In this document: piece after piece, positions 39,029-48,241 of the stretch | How the letters are laid out: every line of letters starts with the position of its first letter | Position numbering within the stretch: the stretch's first letter is position 1 | Assembly (NCBI RefSeq): GCF_000384815.1 | Contig: NZ_ARQF01000021.1 | Coordinates: forward strand, 992,001 to 1,056,000 | From: Halodesulfovibrio aestuarii DSM 17919 = ATCC 29578 | GTDB lineage: Bacteria; Desulfobacterota; Desulfovibrionia; Desulfovibrionales; Desulfovibrionaceae | Reading direction: 5' to 3' | Length of the DNA: 64,000 nucleotides | Notes under the pieces: generated by a model | What the model was told of the DNA's origin: nothing | Seen by the model: the letters and a program-made list of their open reading frames with translations, nothing else | The model's database searches: none | Program-made: the position numbers and the translations under genes

Positions 39029-39183
39029 ATGTATTCACTGTATATACAAAACTGCTGAAACGACCCGCAACATCTTTTGAAAAATAATCAAGTAAAATTA
39101 AAATATTATATACAACAGAGCATTACCCTTACAGACACCAAGCCCTAAAGACATCATAACGTCGTTTATCTGGAGCTGATAAT

Positions 39184-39594
39184 ATGAACAAATTACTCTT
39201 TGCATTTGCTATAGTACTTGCTCTCTGTTGCAACGCTCATGCCGCAAAAATAACACCTGAAACAATTTATACATCATTTAATATGCGGACGATATCCAGC
39301 TCACTGGGGAACAATTTAGGCTACTACTGCGCAGACTATCTCTCAGAAATATTTTCACAGGAAACAGTTTCGTTTAATGAGAACACCCTCGTTATAGACA
39401 GTAACAAGCGATATCTACGATTTGTCATTGTTGAAGATGATACACTGATGCTTTATGAAAAAATAAAAGGCGGGTCGTACAACGCGCAATCCATAATCAC
39501 AGTTTCTTACGACAAACAACACCGCGACTTTCGAGGTGACGAAACCTATATCGACATGCCATCTATCTGCAAACCTTACCCGTTGCAAAAATAG
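39184..39594 (+). CDS. Secreted hypothetical protein
   Basis: 136-residue precursor with a signal peptide (LLFAFAIVLALCCNAHA, cleavage near AHA). The mature part, about 116 residues, has no recognised motif; it has two cysteines (YYCADY and SICKPY) that may form a disulfide. GGAG is 8 bases before the ATG. It could be periplasmic. It may be functionally paired with the preceding gene, since both are followed by near-identical terminator stems, but this is speculative. Confidence 0.72.
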   Translation: MNKLLFAFAIVLALCCNAHAAKITPETIYTSFNMRTISSSLGNNLGYYCADYLSEIFSQETVSFNENTLVIDSNKRYLRFVIVEDDTLMLYEKIKGGSYNAQSIITVSYDKQHRDFRGDETYIDMPSICKPYPLQK

Positions 39595-39626
39595 CTATAC
39601 ATCTATCCGTGCATCCCAAAAAACAG

Positions 39627-39656
39627 AAAAGCCCCCATGCCAATCATGGAGGCTTT
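39627..39656. terminator. Bidirectional terminator
   Basis: aaaagcccccatg and catggaggcttt form an imperfect stem between the secreted-protein gene (plus) and the glutamate synthase operon (minus). On the minus strand a T-rich run follows. Confidence 0.7.
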
Positions 39657-39762
39657 CCGAATTACGGTAGTTTATCAGTCAAGCTTAGGAGAAATTTCCT
39701 CAGTTTGAAGAAACTATCTGAGCCGTATACGTTCTAAGGTATGCAGATAATTATCTGATAAC

Positions 39763-40521
39763 CTAGTTTGTTCCCACATACATGTTACCGTATGGACGAT
39801 GGGAAAACGGCGTTATTTTTTTAAACTCACCCTGCATTACTTCTTCCACATCCTTATCGAATGCTTCAGCCCAGTCTACGACATGGGAACGAATGAAGGT
39901 AGCGTCTTCTTCATTAATAGCTTCGAGCTGTAAACCAGGCCCAAGCTGGTATTCTGGAACAGTACCACGAATGTAAATAACACCCGCGTGCATTCCGGTA
40001 CCAAGGCTTCTGCCGGTGATCGGTGCGCTTTCATCCATGGTAGAATCCATACCGAGAAGGATAATTGCTCCGCCCGCCATGTATTCACCAAGGAAGTCAC
40101 CAGCTTTACCGCCAGCTACGATTACAGGCTTTTTGTCCATGTACGACTTCATGTGGATACCTACACGGTAGCCTACGTCCTGTTTTATAAGGATACGGCC
40201 GCCACGCATTGCATAGCCGAGAACATCGCCAGCCATACCGTTGATCTGGATTTCTCCGTCATCCATGGTATTGCCTACGCCGTCCTGTGCATTGCCTTCT
40301 ACGCGGATAGTTGCACCGCGCATGAACATTGCAAGATCCTGTCCCGGAACACCGTGAATAAGAAAGTGAACAGGGCTTTTGATGGAGTTGCCAATGTATC
40401 GCTGACCGCAGATATTTTCTAACTCAATCTCAGTTGCACCGTTGCGCACAGCTTCACGAATTTGCTCGTTCAATTGTCGATAGTACACGCCTTTGGCGTC
40501 GATGGTACACTTTTTAGCCAT
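39763..40521 (-). CDS. Glutamate synthase, GXGXG (beta-helix) domain protein
   Basis: 252 residues, corresponding to the C-terminal alpha-subunit GXGXG domain of ordinary glutamate synthase, here a separate gene. Repeated glycine turns: GNTMDDGEIQINGMAGDVLGYAMRGG, GGKAGDFLGEYMAGG, GRSLGTGMHAG. I start at the ATG at 40521 (MAKKCTID), which has GGAGG 7 bases upstream. It is last in the operon, 2 bases after the GATase gene. This domain links the glutaminase and synthase sites. Confidence 0.88.
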   Translation of the reverse strand: MAKKCTIDAKGVYYRQLNEQIREAVRNGATEIELENICGQRYIGNSIKSPVHFLIHGVPGQDLAMFMRGATIRVEGNAQDGVGNTMDDGEIQINGMAGDVLGYAMRGGRILIKQDVGYRVGIHMKSYMDKKPVIVAGGKAGDFLGEYMAGGAIILLGMDSTMDESAPITGRSLGTGMHAGVIYIRGTVPEYQLGPGLQLEAINEEDATFIRSHVVDWAEAFDKDVEEVMQGEFKKITPFSHRPYGNMYVGTN

Positions 40522-40523
40522 GC

Positions 40524-41618
40524 CTAGACCTCCAACTTCACAATCACCGGCTCGCCGGCTTTTGGTGCCCATACTCTGTCGAGATCTCGACAAACTTCAC
40601 GGATGGAGCTCTCTTCACTGGACATAAATACCATATCGTCCTTTTCACCGATAACGAGCGGACGAAGCTTAACGCGGTCGTTAAGTCCCATCATGCCTTC
40701 GCTGTCGGTTACGAGGATTGCAAACGGGCCGTTGAGCATCGCCGGGCCGTAGACCATACGCAACGCTTCGTACGCTTCGCGCTGTTCTTCCGGCATACGC
40801 TCAATTTCATCCCAGAATGGCGGAGCAAAAACTTTACATGCCATTTCGTGGGAAAGACCGTGCTTACGAATAAGAAGGTCAATCAAGTATGCAACAACTT
40901 CAGTATCCGTCATCATGTTACATTCATAATCATGCTGACACAGGTAGCGTCTGTTAATACCGTAGGAGGAAATCTCTCCGTTATGAACAATCGCCCAGTC
41001 TAACAGGGTAAACGGATGTGCTCCGCCCCACCAGCCCGGAGTGTTAGTCGGGAAACGGTTATGACCAGTCCACATATAGCCGCTGTATTCATCTAATTTA
41101 AAGAAGTCAGCGATGTCTTCCGGATACCCGACACCCTTGAATGCTCCCATGTTTTTGCCACTGGAGAATACAAAAGCACCCTGCACTCTGTTGTTAATGT
41201 GCATAACGATGTTTACCACGTAATCATCTTCGCTCAGATCCTGCCACTTTGGACGATCAACCTTAGGAGAAAGGAAGTAGCGCCACATAAGTGGAGATTC
41301 TTTAATGGCTAGCACCTTACGGGTAGGAATCGGCTCAGAAATCTTAATATCAAAGTACATTTTGATGATCTCTTCAGCGCGGTCAAGGCCTGCCTGATCA
41401 TCACACATAAGGTGGAAGGCATACAAATCTGCATGCTCAGGATAAATACCATATGCAGCAAAACCACCACCAAGGCCGTTACCGCGGTCGTGCATAGTGC
41501 ACATTGCGTCAATCGGCATAGTACCCGGTATCAGTTTTTTCTTTTTATCAAGTACCCCAAAGACACCACAACCTGAGATGTCTTTATCAAAATGCCAAAA
41601 ATCATTGGGAGCTTTCAT
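40524..41618 (-). CDS. Glutamate synthase, class II glutaminase domain protein
   Basis: 364 residues. It is the stand-alone glutaminase domain that releases ammonia from glutamine. The nucleophile is probably Cys17 in ISGCGVFG, which would become N-terminal after propeptide removal, as in ordinary GltB. Other class II glutaminase segments are [21 protein letters not shown] and [11 protein letters not shown] start at the ATG at 41618 (MKAPNDFW), with GGAG 7 bases upstream. The next gene in the operon starts 2 bases past the stop. Confidence 0.9.
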   Translation of the reverse strand: MKAPNDFWHFDKDISGCGVFGVLDKKKKLIPGTMPIDAMCTMHDRGNGLGGGFAAYGIYPEHADLYAFHLMCDDQAGLDRAEEIIKMYFDIKISEPIPTRKVLAIKESPLMWRYFLSPKVDRPKWQDLSEDDYVVNIVMHINNRVQGAFVFSSGKNMGAFKGVGYPEDIADFFKLDEYSGYMWTGHNRFPTNTPGWWGGAHPFTLLDWAIVHNGEISSYGINRRYLCQHDYECNMMTDTEVVAYLIDLLIRKHGLSHEMACKVFAPPFWDEIERMPEEQREAYEALRMVYGPAMLNGPFAILVTDSEGMMGLNDRVKLRPLVIGEKDDMVFMSSEESSIREVCRDLDRVWAPKAGEPVIVKLEV

Positions 41619-41637
41619 ACTATATCTCCAAAGCCCT

Positions 41638-42915
41638 CTACTCAGCAGCAGGGGTCCACTTTGTGTCAAATTCTTCTTCCGGCCAGAGCAATGCAGACGG
41701 TTGGCCTGCAATAAGCTCTTCCTTCACGTCCGGAGTTATATCCAGACCGAAGCGAACGAAGCCGGTGTATAACCCTGCAAAATCGACCTCTCCCACAAGC
41801 ACATAGCCTATCAGCTTTTCATCACGGAAAATCAGTTTACGATATGTTCCGTTTTCTTCGTCAAGTTCGGCAAAAACTTCACAAGGCTCGTCTTCCGCCG
41901 GATTTACATGACCAAGAGATGCTGTAGGCAGCCCGTAGAAAGAAATTGCGTTCATCGGTAAGCCACCAGGGTGCGGAGATGCATTCTCACTCGCCATATT
42001 AAGGCCAGCATGATAGCCCTGACTGAATGCGTTAGGCCAGATTGGTGTAACTCTGGCTTCCTGTGCAATCATATCCGGTGCTTCAGCAACATCACCTGCG
42101 GCATACACACCGTCTGCGCTGGAACACATATTGTCATCAACTTTGATGCCTCTGTTCACAGCAATTCCGGCCTCTTTAGCAAGAGCAAGACTTGGCACAA
42201 CACCAATGGCAACAACGACAGCTTCACAAGCCAGCTTCTGGCCATTGGCAAGACGTACGCCAATAACATCGCCCTGCTCAGTACGCAGAATTTCTTCCAC
42301 TGTGGTACCGCAACGGATTGCAATACCCTTTTCTTCGAGCCTTTTTGCTACAAGGTTGCCAGCCACATCGTCGAATGCTGCGGAAAGCACACGGCTTCCA
42401 AGTTCGACAATAGCAGTGGAAAGACCGTTGTAACGCAGTGCTTCTGCAGCTTTAAGCCCAATAAGACCACCACCGATAACCACAACTCTGTGAATCTTTT
42501 TCGAAAGATCAAGCAGCATATGAGCGTGATTCAACGTAGTAAAGTTGTATACTCCGCTGCCTTCAATGCCTTTAAGTGGAGGCATAAAAGGTACACCGCC
42601 TGTTGCCAGTAAGAGCTGAGTATATTCAATCTGCTCTCCGGCTTCAGTGGTAATAATCTTCGCTTCGTTATCAATGGCAGCTACACGGGTGTTGAGCTTA
42701 ACTTCAACATTGTTCTTTTCGTAGAATTCATCAGGCCGAAGACGTACTCTTTCAAGACCGATTTTTCCTGCAAGAAAATATGAAATCAGCGGACGTCCAT
42801 ATGTTGGAGTATCTTCTTCGCTTACTACGAGAATCGGAGTTGTTGTATCAACCTTACGAATCCCTTCGATAGCGCCGACAGAGGCAACACCGTTTCCAAC
42901 TATTACATACGACAT
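41638..42915 (-). CDS. FAD/NAD(P)-dependent oxidoreductase of the glutamate synthase operon
   Basis: 425 residues, class of NADH:rubredoxin/ferredoxin reductase-like flavoproteins. The first FAD loop is [16 protein letters not shown], the NAD(P) loop is [20 protein letters not shown], and [13 protein letters not shown] is the second FAD motif. The ATG at 42915 has AGGAG 8 bases before it. It probably supplies electrons from NAD(P)H through the ferredoxin-type gene to the synthase domain. No disulfide active site (CxxC) is seen. Confidence 0.9.
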   Translation of the reverse strand: MSYVIVGNGVASVGAIEGIRKVDTTTPILVVSEEDTPTYGRPLISYFLAGKIGLERVRLRPDEFYEKNNVEVKLNTRVAAIDNEAKIITTEAGEQIEYTQLLLATGGVPFMPPLKGIEGSGVYNFTTLNHAHMLLDLSKKIHRVVVIGGGLIGLKAAEALRYNGLSTAIVELGSRVLSAAFDDVAGNLVAKRLEEKGIAIRCGTTVEEILRTEQGDVIGVRLANGQKLACEAVVVAIGVVPSLALAKEAGIAVNRGIKVDDNMCSSADGVYAAGDVAEAPDMIAQEARVTPIWPNAFSQGYHAGLNMASENASPHPGGLPMNAISFYGLPTASLGHVNPAEDEPCEVFAELDEENGTYRKLIFRDEKLIGYVLVGEVDFAGLYTGFVRFGLDITPDVKEELIAGQPSALLWPEEEFDTKWTPAAE

Positions 42916-42931
42916 GGGCGAGCTCCTGCTA

Positions 42932-43372
42932 TCAGCGAGATTCGTAAACAAGTGCGCCGTTAGGACAGGCTTCCACGCATGCTGGCATGTCGCGGCCTTC
43001 GCACAGGTCACATTTAATAATCTTACCCTTAGTAACATTGCGGCGAACCGCACCGTAAGGGCACGCCATCAGACATGACCAGCAGCCGACACACTGTTCT
43101 TCATTATAACAAGTGCGGCCTGTTTCCTGATCTTTGTATAACGCGCCGGATATACAGGCGGATACACAAGATGGGTTGTCACAATGACGACAACTGAGGG
43201 CTACAGAGATCTGCCCTTTGTCATATACGGCCTTGCAAGGCTGTAAGCCTGTTGCCACCTCTTCTTTAGCGGCAATAACAACATCCTTACTGGCAGAATG
43301 TACGGTTAGGCAGGCAACTTCACAAATGTGGCAGCCGATACAGACATCTTTATTCGGATAAACTCTACGCAT
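42932..43372 (-). CDS. Four-cluster 4Fe-4S ferredoxin-type protein
   Basis: 146 residues with four cysteine clusters: CIGCHICEVAC, CRHCDNPSCVSAC, CVGCWSCLMACP and CDLCEGRDMPACVEACP. This is the dimer-of-bis-ferredoxin pattern of electron-transfer subunits such as HybA/PhsB/NuoI relatives. It lies in the operon between the synthase gene and the flavoprotein gene, hence the expected electron link. The stop of the upstream gene is 2 bases before its start. Confidence 0.93.
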   Translation of the reverse strand: MRRVYPNKDVCIGCHICEVACLTVHSASKDVVIAAKEEVATGLQPCKAVYDKGQISVALSCRHCDNPSCVSACISGALYKDQETGRTCYNEEQCVGCWSCLMACPYGAVRRNVTKGKIIKCDLCEGRDMPACVEACPNGALVYESR

Positions 43373-43374
43373 AT

Positions 43375-44898
43375 CTACCGTCCTGCGTGTTTAACGCCGA
43401 GAATGTCCAGCTCAGTTTTATTAAGACCAAGTCCACGCAGCTTATCGCGGTTACCACGCAAGCTTTCAATGGAGTTAAGTCCCATACCGCCGAGCATTTC
43501 CTGAATCTCGTGTCCCCATGCGCGGATGAGGTTAGCAAGACGCTTAGCAGCAACTTCAGGATTCTGACGTTTTTTAAGACGTGCTTCGTTGGTAGCAATA
43601 CCCCAAGGACATTTACCTGTGTAGCAACGTCCACAAAGAGTACAGCCAACAGAAACCAAGGCAGCAGTCGCGATGTAAACAGCATCCGCACCAAGTGCAA
43701 TTGCTTTAATAGCATCCGCAGAACAGCGTACACCACCGGCAACAACCAGAGATGCGTGGTTACGAATCCCCTCGTCACGCAAACGGTCATCAACCGCAGC
43801 AAGAGCAAGTTCCATCGGAATGCCTACGTTATCGCGGATCATGGTAGGTGCAGCACCTGTACCACCTCTGAAGCCGTCAATAACAACAATATCTGCACCT
43901 GCGCGTACAATACCGGAAGCAATCGCCGGAGCATTATGTACAGCAGCAATCTTTACAGACACTGGGACCTTATATTCTGTTGATTCCTTAATTGCGTAGA
44001 TAAGCTGAAGCAAATCTTCAATAGAATAAATATCGTGGTGTGGTGCAGGAGAAATTGCATCTGAACCGACCGGACACATACGGGTTTTGGAAACCTCTTC
44101 GTCGATCTTTTCACCCGGTAAGTGGCCGCCGATACCCGGCTTAGCACCCTGACCGATCTTAATTTCTACAGCACGACCAGCATTCAAATAATCTGTGTGT
44201 ACACCAAAGCGGCCTGATGCAACCTGTACGATGGTATTGTCTCCATACTTGTACAGATCAGGGTGCAAACCACCCTCACCGGTATTATAAGCAATACCAA
44301 GCTCAGTTGCTGCCATTGCCATTGCCTTATGCAGGTTCAAGTTAATTGAACCGAAGGACATAGCGGAGAACATAAGCGGGTAATTAAGCTTAAGCTGCGG
44401 TGCCATTTTGGTAATAAGTTTCGGCCCGTGAGGGGTTTCCTCAAAGCTCACTTTATCAGGCTTAGCGCCCAGGAAAGTGGTCAGTTCCATTGGCTCGCGA
44501 AGCGGGTCAATAGACGGGTTGGTTACCTGACTGGCATCAAGTTGAAGGTTGTCCCAGTAGATCGGCTTTTTGGCAGGAGATCCCATGCCGGAAAGCAAAA
44601 TACCACCAGTATCGCCCTGCTTGTACACGTGCTTCATGTAAGTAGGAGTCCAAAGAGCATTGTCTCTGAAATCTGCCGGATTTTTCTTAATAGTAAGGCA
44701 ACCGGTAGGACAGAATGCTTCACAACGATGACAGCCTACACATTTAGTGTTGTCATGGCTTACGCACTGACGAGCATCATCCCAGTAATGGGCTTCATAC
44801 GAACACTGACGCACACAAACTTCGCAATTGATACAGCGATCTTTATCACGATCGATAACAAAGTCGTTAAAATTCTGGCTTATTGGCTTAAACAGCAA
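43375..44898 (-). CDS. Glutamate synthase, FMN synthase domain with N-terminal ferredoxin
   Basis: 507 residues. Two ferredoxin motifs at the N-terminus (CINCEVCVRQC, CVGCHRCEAFC) and the FMN/synthase TIM barrel with SAMSFGSINLNLHKAMA, GEGGLHPD, SGRFGV, KIGQGAKPGIGGHLPGEK, plus a 3Fe-4S-type CTLCGRCYTGKCPWGI near the end. It makes glutamate from 2-oxoglutarate and ammonia. I start at TTG 44898, since AGGAG sits 7 bases before it; the ATG at 44937 has no ribosome site. It is the first gene of the five-gene operon. Confidence 0.9.
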   Translation of the reverse strand: MLFKPISQNFNDFVIDRDKDRCINCEVCVRQCSYEAHYWDDARQCVSHDNTKCVGCHRCEAFCPTGCLTIKKNPADFRDNALWTPTYMKHVYKQGDTGGILLSGMGSPAKKPIYWDNLQLDASQVTNPSIDPLREPMELTTFLGAKPDKVSFEETPHGPKLITKMAPQLKLNYPLMFSAMSFGSINLNLHKAMAMAATELGIAYNTGEGGLHPDLYKYGDNTIVQVASGRFGVHTDYLNAGRAVEIKIGQGAKPGIGGHLPGEKIDEEVSKTRMCPVGSDAISPAPHHDIYSIEDLLQLIYAIKESTEYKVPVSVKIAAVHNAPAIASGIVRAGADIVVIDGFRGGTGAAPTMIRDNVGIPMELALAAVDDRLRDEGIRNHASLVVAGGVRCSADAIKAIALGADAVYIATAALVSVGCTLCGRCYTGKCPWGIATNEARLKKRQNPEVAAKRLANLIRAWGHEIQEMLGGMGLNSIESLRGNRDKLRGLGLNKTELDILGVKHAGR

Positions 44899-45149
44899 AA
44901 TATCTCTCCTCGTACACAAGGCGCCCGAGCGCGTCATTCGTATTTTTTTCTGAGCAAAATCTCCAACAGGAGCCGGCTACCACTAGCTGGCAGCTGCCGT
45001 TGATTATATTTACAAAAAAAGTCTCAAATTTGTCAAGATTGTAATTTTTAGTTTTTATATTTATTATTTTTACGCTATTATCACCAATTAAACTAATATG
45101 TTACGGTGCGTTTATACAAAATTGTCATAAAGAATATTACTTCATAATA

Positions 45150-45905
45150 TTACATTTTTGTAGAAACTTGCTCTTTCACAAAACCTCGCACCAGCTCTAC
45201 CACCCTCTTGGAAGTTTCAATATGTGTCGTAACCACGTGATGTCCTGTAACTTTTTCTTCTATCCGTAACAATTTTACCGTCACTTCCTTCGAAGACACA
45301 CTTTTTGCGATTAAAAAAATATTTCCTAAAGGAACACTCTTGTCTGTAGGGGCTTGTATCGCTAATATCGGGGCATTAATCGCAGTTATCTCACCACGCA
45401 CTTTTTTTGCCCCTTTCATAAGCTCATGCAATTGCTGCATACTTACAAATTCGTCATAACCCACCCACGGGGAAATCCGTAAGTGCTCATCATCGCGTCT
45501 CCGTAAAGGGAAAACAGGCTTAAAATTCTTCACGATCGGTGTAAAAGGAATACGCCAGTCTTTCATCTGCCACGGAAAAAACGAATACAGGTACAACGGG
45601 GCCGCCAGCGAGACCACACCTGCAACAGGATACTTTGAAGCTAAGTGTAACGCCAATGTCCCCCCCATGGAAAGACCTATCACGAAAACTGCATCAACTT
45701 TCGCTGCCAGCTCCTGATACTCCTTTTCCGCGGCCCATTCCCAATCTGTCCAGCCCGTCGTCTGGAAATCTTCAAACGACGTTCCATGACCGGGTAACAT
45801 TATATTACGAACCTCGTACCCCTCTGACTCCAATGGTGCCACCAACGGCTCCATCTCGAACGGACTCCCTGTCCACCCGTGAATCAACAAGCAGCCTACT
45901 TTCAT
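45150..45905 (-). CDS. Alpha/beta hydrolase, carboxylesterase Est30-like
   Basis: 251 residues. HGWTGSPFEMEPL at the oxyanion hole, the nucleophile elbow IGLSMGGTLAL, a later acid in QAPTDKSVP and His in TGHHVVTTHIE. The pattern is that of small monoglyceride/carboxylesterases such as Est30. No signal peptide. It is divergent from the next gene. Natural substrate unknown. Confidence 0.9.
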   Translation of the reverse strand: MKVGCLLIHGWTGSPFEMEPLVAPLESEGYEVRNIMLPGHGTSFEDFQTTGWTDWEWAAEKEYQELAAKVDAVFVIGLSMGGTLALHLASKYPVAGVVSLAAPLYLYSFFPWQMKDWRIPFTPIVKNFKPVFPLRRRDDEHLRISPWVGYDEFVSMQQLHELMKGAKKVRGEITAINAPILAIQAPTDKSVPLGNIFLIAKSVSSKEVTVKLLRIEEKVTGHHVVTTHIETSKRVVELVRGFVKEQVSTKM

Positions 45906-46052
45906 ACGTTATCCTTTTATTGAATCTCTTTTCTTTCTGTTGTCTCAAACGGAGCTTATCAAAAATCAACCAACCTGCCTGACTTGTTTAACTAGTAACA
46001 ATACACTACAGTGTCGCACTCACAATATAGGATGCTAATAAGGAGTTTTTGA

Positions 46053-47378
46053 ATGCAGTCTTGTGACACATTACTATTCGCAGAGATTATCGTCACTCAA
46101 GACGAGTCCCGTTCCATCATACACAACGGCGGCGTTGCTGTTTCCCAAGGCAGGATTGTGTGTATAGACACGGCAGATGCCGTGCGTTCACAGTACGCTT
46201 CCAAGAACGTTATGGAACTAAAAAACTCCTTGCTTATGCCGGGTCTTATCAATAGCCACACACACGCTGCAATGACGTTGCTGCGCGGCGTTGCTGACGA
46301 TTTGCCGCTTATGGACTGGCTCAACAACCACATTTTCCCTGTAGAGCAAAATTTAACTGCGGAAAAGGTAGAACTGGGTGCATTGCTGGCATGTGCAGAA
46401 ATGACACGGTACGGCACTACCTCCTTCTGTGATATGTATCTTATTGAAGATGCAACATATAAAGCTGTAGATCAATCGGGATTACGCGTCCTTGGCGGCG
46501 AGGGATTGTTTGTATTCCCGTCCCCTGCGTATCCGGACTTTACTACGGGTATAAAACTTGTACGAGACATGGACGCAAAATGGCGCAGCAAGCCGCTTAT
46601 CCGCCAAGCTGTAATGCCCCATGCAGTGTACACCACTACACCGGAAATTCTTACAACTTGCAGAGAAGTTGCTGAAGAACTTGATCTGCCGATCCATATT
46701 CATCTTGCAGAAACTCCTGCCGAAACCAAAGCCTGCATAGACAGCTTTGGCAAACGCCCTGTGGAGTATGTGCACAGCTTAGGATTACTGAGCAACCGCA
46801 CGACGATAGCCCATGCAGTTGACCTTACAGACGATGAAATTTCCTTGCTTGCAGAAACCGGCACCAGCGTTGCGCACAACCCTGAAAGCAACATGAAGCT
46901 GGCCTCCGGCATCGCTTCAATTGAAAAGATGCTCGCTAAGGGCGTCAATGTATCCTTAGGAACAGACGGCGCTGCTTCAAACAACGCCCTGAACATGTTT
47001 ACTGAAATGGCTTCATGCGCGTTTCTGCAAAAAGTTCAGCTTCTTGATCCTACTGCGGCAACTGCCCAGACAGTGCTGGATATGGCGACCCGCAACGGTG
47101 CACGCAGCATGGGACAGACAGATATCGGTTCTCTTGCAGTGGGCAATCAGGCAGATATAATTGCAATTGACCTCACACAGCCTAATCTGCTGCCGATGCA
47201 TAATCCAGTTTCCCATCTGGTGTATGCTTCAAACGGAGCCGAGGTTCACATGTCTATGGTGGCGGGTGAAGTCCTGTATCAGGACGGCAAATATTTAAAA
47301 ATTGACTACCCTGCCCTAATTGATGCTGCAAAAGATGTTGCTAAATGGGTACAAAAGAAGATACAGAAGCGCAGCTAA
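46053..47378 (+). CDS. mtaD: Amidohydrolase, 5'-methylthioadenosine/S-adenosylhomocysteine deaminase-like
   Basis: 441 residues, amidohydrolase superfamily (MtaD/SsnA/TrzA group). Metal ligands appear in SHTHAAMTLLRG, HIHLAET and AHAVDLTD, with TDGAASNNALNMFTEM near the active site. Proteins of this group deaminate S-adenosylhomocysteine and methylthioadenosine in the SAM recycling pathway. The name is an analogy by motif; guanine or chlorohydrolase activity cannot be excluded. ATG at 46053. Confidence 0.9.
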   Translation: MQSCDTLLFAEIIVTQDESRSIIHNGGVAVSQGRIVCIDTADAVRSQYASKNVMELKNSLLMPGLINSHTHAAMTLLRGVADDLPLMDWLNNHIFPVEQNLTAEKVELGALLACAEMTRYGTTSFCDMYLIEDATYKAVDQSGLRVLGGEGLFVFPSPAYPDFTTGIKLVRDMDAKWRSKPLIRQAVMPHAVYTTTPEILTTCREVAEELDLPIHIHLAETPAETKACIDSFGKRPVEYVHSLGLLSNRTTIAHAVDLTDDEISLLAETGTSVAHNPESNMKLASGIASIEKMLAKGVNVSLGTDGAASNNALNMFTEMASCAFLQKVQLLDPTAATAQTVLDMATRNGARSMGQTDIGSLAVGNQADIIAIDLTQPNLLPMHNPVSHLVYASNGAEVHMSMVAGEVLYQDGKYLKIDYPALIDAAKDVAKWVQKKIQKRS

Positions 47379-47512
47379 CTGATTGAAACAACTCCGCACA
47401 TTGCGGCCTTATTTCGAAAGAGACAAAGCAGTGCATACCATAACCATGCTTTTACATTGTCTTTTTTGTATATTTTGCGCTTAAAAAACTTGTTTCAATT
47501 TTTGCAGAAAAT

Positions 47513-47527
47513 ACGTGTGGTACACGT
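47513..47527. promoter_or_regulatory. 15-bp palindrome upstream of the PxxKW gene
   Basis: acgtgt-ggt-acacgt is a perfect 6-bp inverted repeat. Its place in the gap before the PxxKW gene (start 47669) is compatible with an operator. TTGACT and TATAAT also occur at 47582-47587 and 47602-47607, but with a 14-base spacer, too short for a standard promoter; the first overlaps a ttgac/gtcaa repeat (47582-47596). Confidence 0.4.
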
Positions 47528-47632
47528 CATAAGTGTAAGGCCTTGTGCGTTATCAACACATATTGACGATTTGTTTTTTAGTTGACTTTTTGTCAAAAAA
47601 ATATAATTGGACATCGCTTCAAAGATAATATG

Positions 47633-47649
47633 CGCGCGTAGCCCGCGCG
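47633..47649 (+). other. GC-rich leader hairpin before the PxxKW gene
   Basis: cgcgcg-tagcc-cgcgcg, a 6-bp all-GC stem ending about 20 bases before the PxxKW start and just before its AGGAGG. It may protect the message or modulate initiation. Confidence 0.5.
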
Positions 47650-47668
47650 ACCTCAGGAGGAAATTAAT

Positions 47669-47950
47669 ATGAGTGCTAAAGCTGTAAGCTTCGCCGATGC
47701 AAAAATGACTGAAGAAGGCATGCTCTTTAACGGGTTTGTATGCCAGCCAGTGGTCGAACAGTGTCAGGGCTGCGAGCGCACCGATGAGTTCGAAGGCCAG
47801 ACCTACTGTAAAAGTTACGCACAGCCAGAAGCCAAATGGGCTCTTGGTGCATGCAACTTCGCTACCCACGTTAAAGCAACCGTGGATAAGTCTGGTGAAG
47901 TAAAACTTAACCCACTTAAAGCTTCCAAACGTGCCGCTCGCGGTCGTTAA
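47669..47950 (+). CDS. PxxKW family cysteine-rich protein
   Basis: 93 residues. It carries PEAKW with surrounding cysteines (CQPVVEQCQGCERT, TYCKSYA, GACNF), the PxxKW family pattern common in sulfate reducers, and a basic tail (KASKRAARGR). Function unknown; the cysteines suggest metal binding. AGGAGG is 8 bases before the ATG. A strong terminator follows immediately, so it is likely an abundant monocistronic message. Confidence 0.9.
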   Translation: MSAKAVSFADAKMTEEGMLFNGFVCQPVVEQCQGCERTDEFEGQTYCKSYAQPEAKWALGACNFATHVKATVDKSGEVKLNPLKASKRAARGR

Positions 47951-47974
47951 TCAGCTATATTTTGGTTAGAGAGG

Positions 47975-48005
47975 GGGAAGGTTGGCTTACAACCTTCCCT
48001 TTTTC
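47975..48005 (+). terminator. Terminator of the PxxKW gene
   Basis: gggaaggtt and aaccttccc form the stem around a 7-base loop and are followed by a T-run, interrupted by c. Confidence 0.88.
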
Positions 48006-48006
48006 T

Positions 48007-48183
48007 TTTTCAGGAAGAAAGAACTCAGCGCAATGACGCGTTGCTTCTAAAAATTCCAACTCACATGTAGGCAGCTACACCCCGAGCTGAAATTTTTCAC
48101 GCTTCGCCGTCTCCCCATTTTTCATCAGGTTCAAAGACTTGCTGAAGATACGCCTTTTGCACTCAATTCTTTCTTCCTGAAAA
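48007..48183. repeat. 177-bp nested inverted-repeat element
   Basis: Arms 48007-48032 and 48158-48183 are 26 bases each and match inversely at about 23 positions; the outer 17 (ttttcaggaagaaagaa) match exactly. Inside, about 14 more bases (48049-48062 with 48092-48105) pair, and an apical stem tgtag-gcag-ctaca lies near 48066-48079. The whole folds into one long hairpin. It has no coding frame. It could be a miniature mobile element or a structured RNA. Confidence 0.6.
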
Positions 48184-48241
48184 TGTATTGTCAGGCAAGT
48201 TAACCAACGTATCCACCCCGATTCTCTGACGGAGAACTTCC

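Noticed and set aside
47582-47607. Canonical promoter TTGACT/TATAAT before the PxxKW gene
   Set aside because: The spacer is 14 bases, three too short, so the match may be incidental; kept only as a weak note.
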